Assembly: GCA_005790605.1 (NCBI GenBank)
Contig: SXUI01000029.1
Span: 1-33,870 of the forward strand
Direction: 5' to 3'
DNA from: Planctomycetia bacterium
GTDB lineage: Bacteria > Planctomycetota > Phycisphaerae > Phycisphaerales > SM1A02
Length of the DNA stretch: 33,870 nt
The position numbers and the translations under genes were made by a program. Position 1 is the first letter of the stretch, and the number at the start of each line of letters is the position of its first letter. Under the pieces are notes generated by a model. That model saw only the letters and a program-made list of their open reading frames with translations, was not told the DNA's origin and searched no databases. This document shows positions 7,589-14,078 of this stretch, in pieces.

Positions 7589-8323
7589 ATTAACCAGCGC
7601 GTAGCTATCGTGACCGGAGCGAGCCGAGGCATCGGCCGCGCGATCGCCCTCAAACTTGCCCAAGACGGCAACCATGTCGTCCTCGTCGCCCGCTCTCAAG
7701 GTGGGCTTGAAACAGTTGCCGCAGAAATCACGGCGAGCGGCGGCTCCGCCGAATGCCATGCGTGCGACCTCGCGGATTGCACCGCGTACGCCGCCCTCGT
7801 CGAGCAGATCTCTGAGAAGCACGGTCGACTCGACATTCTTGTGAACAACGCTGGCATTACCAAGGATGGCCTTGCGATGCGGATGAGCGATGAGGACTTC
7901 GACGCTGTCATCAATGTGAACTTGAAGAGCGTCTTCGTTGGCTGTCGCGCAGCGCTCCGCCCCATGATGCGAGCAAGGTTTGGGCGCATCATCAACATCG
8001 GCAGCATCTCTGGGATCACCGGGAACGCCGGCCAAGCGAACTACGCTGCTGCAAAGGCGGCGCTTGCCGGGCTCAGCAAGACCCTCGCGAAAGAGATGGG
8101 CGCCAAGTCCATCACCTGCAATGTCGTTGCACCCGGCTTCATTGAGACAGATATGACCGAAGCGCTCGGCGAAAAGATCAAAGAGCAGATCCTTCCATCC
8201 ATCCCGCTTCGACGGCTTGGGAAGCCCGATGACATCGCTGCGACGGTCGCCTTCCTCGCAAGCGACAGCGCGGGTTATCTGACCGGACAGGTCATTGTTG
8301 TCGACGGAGGTCTTTCTTGCTGA
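7589..8323 (+). CDS. fabG: 3-oxoacyl-ACP reductase (FabG), apparent ATT start
   Basis: FabG reduces 3-oxoacyl-ACP with NADPH. Family motifs are the Rossmann TGASRGIG, NNAG, and the catalytic Ser139, Tyr152 and Lys156 (GSISG, NYAAAK). The first standard start in frame is a GTG at 7610, which would delete the first beta strand (QRVAIV) needed for the NADP fold. In-frame codons upstream encode N-Q-R-V-A-I-V-T-G, matching the family, and are bounded by a TGA at 7565. No ATG, GTG or TTG lies between them. An ATT at 7589 has AAAGGGA five bases upstream and gives 244 residues, the same length as E. coli FabG. I therefore place the start there. ATT initiation is inferred and a sequencing error cannot be excluded. 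The gene follows the terminator at 7461-7487. Confidence 0.9.
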   Translation: MNQRVAIVTGASRGIGRAIALKLAQDGNHVVLVARSQGGLETVAAEITASGGSAECHACDLADCTAYAALVEQISEKHGRLDILVNNAGITKDGLAMRMSDEDFDAVINVNLKSVFVGCRAALRPMMRARFGRIINIGSISGITGNAGQANYAAAKAALAGLSKTLAKEMGAKSITCNVVAPGFIETDMTEALGEKIKEQILPSIPLRRLGKPDDIAATVAFLASDSAGYLTGQVIVVDGGLSC

Positions 8324-8447
8324 ACGCGCGAGAGCGCCTCGGTTACGCTGCGTGTCCTGGTAACTGAAACACCCCGATTAACCCCCTTTCCACTATCATT
8401 TCTCCCCCGGCGACGCGGTGCGTTGCCCAAATTCAGAGGAGCTTTCC

Positions 8448-8705
8448 GTGACTGACGCTGAGATTGAGAAAAAGGTGATTGAACTCGTTGCCCAGAACCT
8501 GAACAAGGATGCTGAGCTCATCTCGAAGGAATCGAGTTTCACCAACGACCTCGACGCCGACAGCCTCGATATTGTCGAGCTGCTTATGGCGTTCGAAGAA
8601 GAATTCGAAACCAAGATCCCAGAAGAGCAGGCCGAGAAAATTCATACGGTTGGGCAAGCGATCGACTTCATCAAGTCGGCGATGCATGCCAAGACCGGCA
8701 ACTAA
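8448..8705 (+). CDS. acpP: Acyl carrier protein
   Basis: An 85-residue acidic helical protein. Ser39 in DLDADSLD is the predicted 4'-phosphopantetheine attachment site, followed by the recognition helix IVELLMAFEEEF. The GTG at 8448 is chosen because AGAGGAG lies six bases upstream; an upstream GTG at 8418 would add ten unlikely residues. It carries growing acyl chains for fabD, fabG and fabF, which flank it. The region 8324-8447 upstream has no coding signal. Confidence 0.95.
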   Translation: MTDAEIEKKVIELVAQNLNKDAELISKESSFTNDLDADSLDIVELLMAFEEEFETKIPEEQAEKIHTVGQAIDFIKSAMHAKTGN

Positions 8706-8759
8706 CGAAACGCATCCTGCGTGCCACCCTTTACCGCGCCCGCGCAACAGGGGTCCTCT

Positions 8760-9014
8760 GTGACCGAAACGGAGATCGAAGCCAAGGTTCTTCAGTTGGT
8801 CGCTGACCAGCTTGGTGTTCCACGCTCCGAGGTGACCCGCGAAAGCGAGTTCGACAAGCTCGGCGACAGCCTCGACAAGACCGAACTGATGATGGCGTTC
8901 GAAGACGCGTTTGATGTTTCGATCCCAGACGAGACCGCTGCGAGCGTGCAAACCATCAGCGATGCGATCGTGCTCATCCGAGAGTACATCCCAGCAAAGC
9001 AGGCTGAAGTTTGA
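8760..9014 (+). CDS. Second, divergent acyl carrier protein
   Basis: An 84-residue ACP homologue directly after acpP. The predicted phosphopantetheine Ser is in KLGDSLDKTELMMAFED. Against the usual LGADSLD the residue between Gly and Asp-Ser is missing, and an Asp-Lys-Thr follows the Ser. The GTG at 8760 is preceded by CAGGGG at suitable spacing; a GTG at 8721 would add 13 residues. It lies between acpP and fabF, so it could be paired with FabF or with a specialised acyl product. I cannot tell which from sequence. The hydrophobic and acidic pattern of helix II is kept, so it looks functional. Confidence 0.9.
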   Translation: MTETEIEAKVLQLVADQLGVPRSEVTRESEFDKLGDSLDKTELMMAFEDAFDVSIPDETAASVQTISDAIVLIREYIPAKQAEV

Positions 9015-9035
9015 GACTAGGCAAAGTTTGAGTCT

Positions 9036-10304
9036 ATGAACAGGTCCCCGCGAACCATCACGCTTCGGCGAGTCGTCGTTACAGGCATGGGTGCACTGAC
9101 GGACCTCGCGCTCACTGCCCCGAAGACTTGGGAGGCGATGAAGGAGGGCGCGAATGGCGTCGACACGATCACTGCATTCTCGATGCCTTCCGACTGGCCG
9201 GTTCGATTTGCGGGGCAATTGAAGGACTGGGATCCGGCGCCACTCATTGATTTCAAAGAACAGAAGCGCATGGATCGTTTCGCGATGATGGCGATTGCCG
9301 CGTCGGATGAAGCGGTTCGCGATTGCGGCTTCGACTTTGGAACAGGCGACCCATACCGCCACGGCGTGATGATCGGATCGGGCGTCGGCGGAATCCTCTC
9401 GACAGAAGAGTCTCACGGGAAACTCTTGCAAGGCGGCGTGCGGCGCGTCAGCCCATTCACCGTGCCGCGGCTGATGGTGAACGCAGGTGCAGGTCAGGTT
9501 TCGATTCGATTCAACCTCCGCGGACCAAATGCCGCCACCGCGACTGCGTGCGCTTCAAGCGGGCACGCGATCGGTGCGGCGTATCACGCGATTCAGCGCG
9601 GCGATGCAGATCTGATTTTGGCAGGTGGGAGCGAAGCCGCCGTCGGTCAGCTTTGCATCGGTACTTTCGCTGCAATGAAGGCACTCTCGACGCGCAACGA
9701 CGAACCGAAGCTCGCATCGCGGCCCTTCGACAAGGATCGAGATGGCTTCGTGCTCGCGGAAGGCGCGGCGGTCTTGGTTCTCGAAGACCTTGAACACGCG
9801 AACGCGCGTGGTGCGCGGATCTACGCGGAAGTAGTCGGATACGGCGTTTGTGGGGATGCGTATCACATCGCTGCGCCGGATGAACAGGGCTCAGGCGCGT
9901 TCATGGCGATGAAGTTTGCGCTTCGTGACGCCCAGTTGAACACGACGGATGTGGACTACATCAATGCGCACGGCACCTCAACCCCGCTCGGTGATGCTGC
10001 AGAAGTTGCCTCCGTCAAGCGGCTCTTCGGCGACCATGCGTACAAACTTTGCATGAGCAGCACGAAATCCATGACCGGACACGGGCTTGGCGCAGCTGGC
10101 GGCATCGAGAGCATCGCGTCGATCATGGCTGTTGTAGAAGGCGTAGCGCCTCCAACCATCAATCTTGACCACCCGGACGAAGGCTTCGATCTCAATTTCG
10201 CGGCCAAGACGGCGCAGGAGCGCCCCACGCGCATCGCGCTGAACAACACTTTCGGTTTCGGCGGCCACAATGTCAGCCTCTGTTTCGCTCGATTTGAGGG
10301 CTGA
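9036..10304 (+). CDS. fabF: 3-oxoacyl-ACP synthase II (FabF-type)
   Basis: The elongating condensing enzyme: it joins acyl-ACP to malonyl-ACP with loss of CO2. The product has 422 residues. The Cys-His-His triad is intact: Cys172 in TACASSGHAIG, His312 in NAHGTSTPLGD and His349 in KSMTGHGLGAAG. The C-terminal NNTFGFGGHN loop, which gates the site, is present. The N-terminus RRVVVTGMGALTDLA is close to the canonical form but has DLA where GxxTPLG is common, and the insert around residues 44-60 is slightly unusual. It starts 21 bases after the second ACP, and a short direct repeat AAGTTTGAG occurs twice around its start region. Confidence 0.96.
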   Translation: MNRSPRTITLRRVVVTGMGALTDLALTAPKTWEAMKEGANGVDTITAFSMPSDWPVRFAGQLKDWDPAPLIDFKEQKRMDRFAMMAIAASDEAVRDCGFDFGTGDPYRHGVMIGSGVGGILSTEESHGKLLQGGVRRVSPFTVPRLMVNAGAGQVSIRFNLRGPNAATATACASSGHAIGAAYHAIQRGDADLILAGGSEAAVGQLCIGTFAAMKALSTRNDEPKLASRPFDKDRDGFVLAEGAAVLVLEDLEHANARGARIYAEVVGYGVCGDAYHIAAPDEQGSGAFMAMKFALRDAQLNTTDVDYINAHGTSTPLGDAAEVASVKRLFGDHAYKLCMSSTKSMTGHGLGAAGGIESIASIMAVVEGVAPPTINLDHPDEGFDLNFAAKTAQERPTRIALNNTFGFGGHNVSLCFARFEG

Positions 10305-10307
10305 ACA

Positions 10308-10344
10308 CCCTGAAAGGGAGGCCACACAGCGAGCCTTTTCAGGG
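10308..10344. repeat. Imperfect hairpin after fabF
   Basis: CCCTGAAAGG (10308-10317) pairs with CCTTTTCAGGG (10334-10344) with one bulged base across a 16-base loop, four bases after the fabF stop. There is no T-tract, so it is not a classical terminator; it may protect the 3' end. The rest of 10345-10439 shows nothing I can name. Confidence 0.45.
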
Positions 10345-10439
10345 GGAACGCTGCAATCCTTGCCGCTTCGCGCGCGTATTCGCAACCTGCCGACGCTGCG
10401 TATGAACCTTCTGTTCGATTTCAGACGATAGACCTCCCT

Positions 10440-10706
10440 ATGGCGAACGATCTTTCCTGTGTGCTCCGGCTTGAAGTGCCGTTGATCGTGCAAATCGCCG
10501 AACGACAAATGACGCTCGCAGAAGTGACCGCGCTCGCGCCAGGCTCCATCATCGAACTCCCGAAGCATGTTGATCAGGAACTCGATGTGCTCGTGAACAA
10601 TCATCCCATCGGTCAAGGCAAGGCGGTCAAGGTCGGCGAGAACTTCGGCGTGCGAATCACGGATGTTGGCGATCGGGCCGAGCGCGTCGCTGCACTTGGC
10701 GGGTAA
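10440..10706 (+). CDS. Stand-alone SpoA (FliN-type) domain protein
   Basis: An 88-residue protein consisting only of a FliMN_C/SpoA domain: VPLIVQIAERQMTLAEV, LAPGSIIELPKHVDQ, LDVLVNNHPIGQGKAVKVGENFGVRI. In the flagellar switch this fold forms the FliN dimer at the bottom of the C-ring; related domains occur in type III secretion (YscQ/SctQ). Flagellar FliN proteins usually carry an N-terminal extension, which is missing here. No other flagellar or secretion gene is in the window, so it is an orphan in position. It could still serve the C-ring in trans. The start ATG at 10440 lacks an obvious ribosome-binding site. Confidence 0.82.
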   Translation: MANDLSCVLRLEVPLIVQIAERQMTLAEVTALAPGSIIELPKHVDQELDVLVNNHPIGQGKAVKVGENFGVRITDVGDRAERVAALGG

Positions 10707-10765
10707 GCGCAAGGCCCACGCGACACGCGTTCCCGCGCCGCCTGTAATCTCCCCCCGTCCCCGAT

Positions 10766-10787
10766 GAGTGATCACTGATGATCACTC
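10766..10787. promoter_or_regulatory. Perfect palindrome upstream of the GH15 gene (candidate operator)
   Basis: GAGTGATCA and TGATCACTC form a perfect 9-4-9 inverted repeat around CTGA, 33 bases upstream of the GH15 start codon. It resembles a dimeric regulator site. A TAATCT element (10744-10749) lies just upstream and could be a -10, placing the palindrome over the start of transcription. No cognate regulator is identifiable. Confidence 0.45.
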
Positions 10788-10820
10788 CGCTCATTCACTT
10801 GGCAGGAGGCCTTTAGAGCA

Positions 10821-12845
10821 ATGCCCCGCAACATTCCCGTTGGCAATGGCGAGATGCTCGTCGCGTTTGACGATCTGTATCGCATTCGCGATCTCTACTG
10901 GCCGCATGTCGGCATGCCGAATCACACCTGCGGACACTTGCAGCGGTTCGGAGTGTGGGCGGACGGACAGTTTGCGTGGATCGACAGCGACGGTTGGACG
11001 CGCGATCTTCGCTACAAGCCCGACACGATGGTGACCGAGGTTCGATTGCGACACGAGCGACTTGGACTTGAGCTGCTCTGCAATGATGTCGTCGACTACT
11101 GGAGCCCTGTGTTCCTGCGGAAGATCGTCGTCACCGATCTCTTCGGTCGTCCGCGCGATGTCCGTATCTTTCTGCACCACGACATCAGTGTGAATGAATC
11201 ACCCGTCGGCGACACAGTGCACTTTGATCCGCAGAGCGGCGGGCTCGTGCACTACAAGGAAGCGACCTACTTTCTACTCAATGGGTCAAGCGCACAGAAA
11301 TTCGGCATTGACTGGTGGGCAACCGGCGCGAAACGCATCGGTGATGCGGAAGGCACTTGGCGAGATGCGGAAGACGGATTGCTTTCGCGGCATCCGATTG
11401 CGCAGGGATCGGTGGACTCGACCATCGGGCTCTCGCTTGCCCTCGCGGGCTGGGGTTCTGGAAGCGTGTTCTATTGGCTTGCCGCAGGCAAGCACTACGA
11501 CGAGGTGCAAGAGCTCAACGAGAAGGTGCGTGCAAAGACTCCGCAGCGCATGATGGATCGCAGCGAGGCGTACTGGAGACTCTGGGCGCTCAAAGAACCA
11601 ATTGACTTTTCACCGCTCCCGGAACGCCTGCGGGATCTCTTCGTGCGAAGCGAGATCATTCTCCGCACGCAGATCGACAACGGTGGCGCAATCATCGCGG
11701 CCAACGATTACGACATCACGCACTTCGCGGGCGATACCTATTCGTATAGTTGGCCGCGCGATGGCGCGCTAGTCGCACACGCGCTCGACCTTGCGGGCCA
11801 CGGCGAACTCAGCCGGAACTTCTTCCGCTTCTGCGAGAAGACCATCACGAAAGATGGCTACTTCCTCCATAAGTACAACCCATCAGGTTCACTCGCCTCG
11901 AGTTGGCACCCGTCGATCATCGATGGCACGCGTGTCCTCCCGATTCAGCAGGACGAAACTGCGCTCGTCGTGTGGTCGCTTCGCAAGCACTTCCAGATCT
12001 TCCGCGACACCGAGTTCATCAAGAGTTCCTACAACACCCTCGTCGTTGAGCCGGCGAACTGGCTGATGAAGTATCGCGATCACAATGGATTGCCGCTGCC
12101 AAGTTGGGACTTGTGGGAGGAGCGCCGCGGCGTGCATCTCTTCACCGTCGCGACAACTATCGGTGCACTCAAGGCCGCAGCGGCGTTTTCTCAAGATATG
12201 GGGGCGTTCGATCGAGCGGCGGAGTACAACGAGGGCGCGGACCGCATGCGGGGCGCGATGATTCGACACATGTGGGAGCCGGAGCGGCAACGCTTCGCTC
12301 GCATGGCCACGCCTCTACAAGATGGAACCTACCGACTCGATATGACGCTCGACGCGAGCGCGTTCAGTCTCTTCGCGTTCGGCGCGCTTGCGCCCAACGA
12401 TCCGCGCGTTGTGAGCCAGATGACGCAAGTTCGCGATCGACTCTGGGTCCAAACGCCGATTGGCGGACTCGCGCGATACGAGCACGACTACTACCACCAA
12501 GTCGAGCATGTGAAACTCCAGGAAGTTCCCGGAAATCCATGGGTCATCTGCACACTATGGCACGCAGAGTGGCTCATCGAGCGTGCCGAAACGCTCGCGC
12601 AACTTGAAGAGGCGTTGCCATACTTCCACTGGACCGCGGATCGCGCGTTCCGATCCGGTGTCCTCGCAGAACAATTCGATCCCTACTCAGGCGCTGCGAT
12701 CTCGGTGAGCCCGCTCACTTGGAGTCATGCCACGGTGATGACCGCGCTCCTGAAGTACATCCTCAAACACGCACGACTCACGGGAAAACCATCCGGCACA
12801 CTCGCGGAACTCGCGCTGAATCGCACCGGGGATATCTCAGTCTAG
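10821..12845 (+). CDS. GH15-family glycoside hydrolase (glucoamylase/glucodextranase-like)
   Basis: A 674-residue protein with the bacterial two-part layout: an N-terminal beta-sandwich region (about 1-270) and an (alpha/alpha)6 barrel (about 270-660). The barrel carries TYSYSWPRDGA, DLWEERRG with Glu433 as predicted general acid, and LAEQFDPYSG with Glu617 as predicted base. GH15 enzymes release beta-glucose from alpha-glucan ends by inversion; relatives act on dextran or trehalose, so the substrate is open. No signal peptide is seen, so it is probably cytoplasmic. A GGCAGGAGG sequence lies 11 bases before the ATG, slightly far. It has no enzyme neighbour in glycogen metabolism here, although a ROK sugar kinase (16919-17902) lies 4 kb away. 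Confidence 0.93.
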   Translation: MPRNIPVGNGEMLVAFDDLYRIRDLYWPHVGMPNHTCGHLQRFGVWADGQFAWIDSDGWTRDLRYKPDTMVTEVRLRHERLGLELLCNDVVDYWSPVFLRKIVVTDLFGRPRDVRIFLHHDISVNESPVGDTVHFDPQSGGLVHYKEATYFLLNGSSAQKFGIDWWATGAKRIGDAEGTWRDAEDGLLSRHPIAQGSVDSTIGLSLALAGWGSGSVFYWLAAGKHYDEVQELNEKVRAKTPQRMMDRSEAYWRLWALKEPIDFSPLPERLRDLFVRSEIILRTQIDNGGAIIAANDYDITHFAGDTYSYSWPRDGALVAHALDLAGHGELSRNFFRFCEKTITKDGYFLHKYNPSGSLASSWHPSIIDGTRVLPIQQDETALVVWSLRKHFQIFRDTEFIKSSYNTLVVEPANWLMKYRDHNGLPLPSWDLWEERRGVHLFTVATTIGALKAAAAFSQDMGAFDRAAEYNEGADRMRGAMIRHMWEPERQRFARMATPLQDGTYRLDMTLDASAFSLFAFGALAPNDPRVVSQMTQVRDRLWVQTPIGGLARYEHDYYHQVEHVKLQEVPGNPWVICTLWHAEWLIERAETLAQLEEALPYFHWTADRAFRSGVLAEQFDPYSGAAISVSPLTWSHATVMTALLKYILKHARLTGKPSGTLAELALNRTGDISV

Positions 12846-12888
12846 TTCTTGCTCTTGCCTCAGCGCGAGGTTTGAGCGCTCGCGACTT

Positions 12889-12914
12889 GGAATCTGCGCC
12901 AAGCCGCAGATTCC
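12889..12914 (+). terminator. Hairpin downstream of the GH15 gene
   Basis: GGAATCTGCG and CGCAGATTCC form a perfect ten-base-pair stem with a six-base loop, 43 bases after the GH15 stop. The following sequence is TCGCTCGCTTTCG rather than a true T-tract. It may end the GH15 transcript or be the 5' edge of the structured repeat that follows. Confidence 0.45.
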
Positions 12915-12916
12915 TC

Positions 12917-13091
12917 GCTCGCTTTCGACTGCGCCGCCGCGAGTGAATCGCGATCGGCGCAATTCCAGCGCTGTTTGACGGACTGAGCCCGATCTCCGAC
13001 CGTCGCGATTCATTCGCGCGGGCGGAGTCCAAAGCGAGTGCAGCGTTTTTGCTGCTGGCTTTGCAGCAGCAAGAAACCTGACACGAGCGCT
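12917..13091 (+). repeat. Structured intergenic repeat, copy A
   Basis: Located between the convergent GH15 and Bax-inhibitor genes. The 3' part (13031-13091) is the conserved core: AAAGCGAGTGCAGCGTTTTT, a hairpin GCTGCTG..CAGCAGC, then AAGAAACCTG and ACGAGCGCT. The 5' part has long inverted arms, CGCGAGTGAATCGCGA (12938-12953) and TCGCGATTCATTCGCG (13003-13018), pairing at 15 of 16 positions. Both parts recur in inverted orientation at 27382-27556, and the core recurs twice at 28562-28739. No coding capacity is believable. Function is unknown; a REP-like element or a structured RNA are the main options. Confidence 0.8.
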
Positions 13092-13118
13092 CAAGCGACG
13101 CGCTCAAGGGATCCGCTC

Positions 13119-13943
13119 CTAATCGCGATTGCCAAACATCAGCGCGATGCGGAAGACGAGTTTGAGCGCCTCAAGAAAAACCCACGCGAGGGTGACAATC
13201 AATCCGAATGTGAGCAGCCACTCCATCGCCTTGGGCGCCCCGCTCTGCGCAGCTTGTTCTACTTGCTGCAGATCGACGAGAAGCCATAGTGCAGCGACGA
13301 CAAGCACAAGCGCGTTGATGCCAAGTCCGATCCATGCTGCGGATCCACCCTCCATCGCGCTTCCGAGCGAAAGGAATGGAATGCTCGCGCCGAAGAAGCT
13401 CATGATGAACGAGGCGAGGTAGGTGAGCGCGATGCCGAGCGTCACAACGCCGAGAATCGAAGTGAACCGCGGACCTGCACGAATGATGTTGAAGGTGTGC
13501 AGCGAAAGCATCGCGGCCATCGATGCGCCAGTCACGATGAATGCTTGAATCGCAACGCCTCCGCCAACCTCGATGCCCTGTGCTTTCAACACCGAGTCGA
13601 GAAGGTAGGCGAGCCCGCCCATCACGAATCCCTGCGTCATCGAGTAGATCGGCGTGCCAATCATCGCGAAGGCAGGCTTTGCCATGATCGCGAAGTAAAT
13701 CACCAGCGTGATCACCAACGCGATGATGTTGACCATCATCAGCGATCCAGGATTGGCTGCCGTGACTGAGTACCCAACCGCACCCGTGGCGAGCGCGAGG
13801 AGTGTGCAGAAACCAGTCTTCGCCATCACACCAGCGATGGAGACCGTCGTCGTTCGAGCGGCTCCGCGCATCTCTTGCGCGCCAAAGACGCGATTGAGTG
13901 ACGAGTCAGAGAGGACAGGGTTGGTGGATTGCAAGATCGACAT
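13119..13943 (-). CDS. Bax inhibitor-1-like integral membrane protein
   Basis: A 274-residue protein with about seven hydrophobic helices after a short soluble N-terminus (MSILQSTNPVL..NRVFG). It fits the bacterial Bax1-I/YccA-like group of about 250-280 residues, with segments such as MMVNIIALVITLVIYF, GTPIYSMTQGFVMGG, LHTFNIIRAGPRF and a C-terminal WLLTFGLIVTLAWVFLEALK. Members sit in the inner membrane; Ca2+ leak or protease (FtsH) modulation has been shown for relatives, but the role here is open. The ATG at 13943 has GAGG seven bases upstream; the upstream-extended frame is not supported. It is transcribed towards GH15 and ends 28 bases from repeat copy A. Confidence 0.85.
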   Translation of the reverse strand: MSILQSTNPVLSDSSLNRVFGAQEMRGAARTTTVSIAGVMAKTGFCTLLALATGAVGYSVTAANPGSLMMVNIIALVITLVIYFAIMAKPAFAMIGTPIYSMTQGFVMGGLAYLLDSVLKAQGIEVGGGVAIQAFIVTGASMAAMLSLHTFNIIRAGPRFTSILGVVTLGIALTYLASFIMSFFGASIPFLSLGSAMEGGSAAWIGLGINALVLVVAALWLLVDLQQVEQAAQSGAPKAMEWLLTFGLIVTLAWVFLEALKLVFRIALMFGNRD

Positions 13944-14007
13944 GGAATTCCTCTTCCTAGCAAACTCTTGACGAGCTTCGTGCCAACGAAACTGCGGTGA
14001 AAGCAAC

Positions 14008-14038
14008 TGCCGCACGCTCGTCCAACGAGCGTGCGGCA
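14008..14038 (-). terminator. Long perfect hairpin after phoH (probable terminator)
   Basis: A perfect 14-base-pair stem (TGCCGCACGCTCGT / ACGAGCGTGCGGCA) with a three-base loop lies 40 bases past the phoH stop. On the minus strand it is followed by GTTGCTTTC, a weak T-rich tail. It separates phoH from the Bax-inhibitor gene, so the latter likely has its own promoter. Confidence 0.6.
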
Positions 14039-14078
14039 CGGATGATAGGCAACTTTGAAAAACAATTCTCGCGCGCGG

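Noticed and set aside
7610-8323. fabG starting at the GTG at 7610
   Set aside because: It would remove the first beta strand of the Rossmann fold, although the upstream in-frame codons match the family exactly.
8433-9431. Long minus-strand frame across the two ACP genes and fabF
   Set aside because: It is antisense to three clear genes and has no recognisable domain.
13031-13091. Repeat core as a simple intrinsic terminator
   Set aside because: The T-run precedes the hairpin on the plus strand and A residues follow it on the minus strand's equivalent side, so neither strand has stem followed by T-tract.
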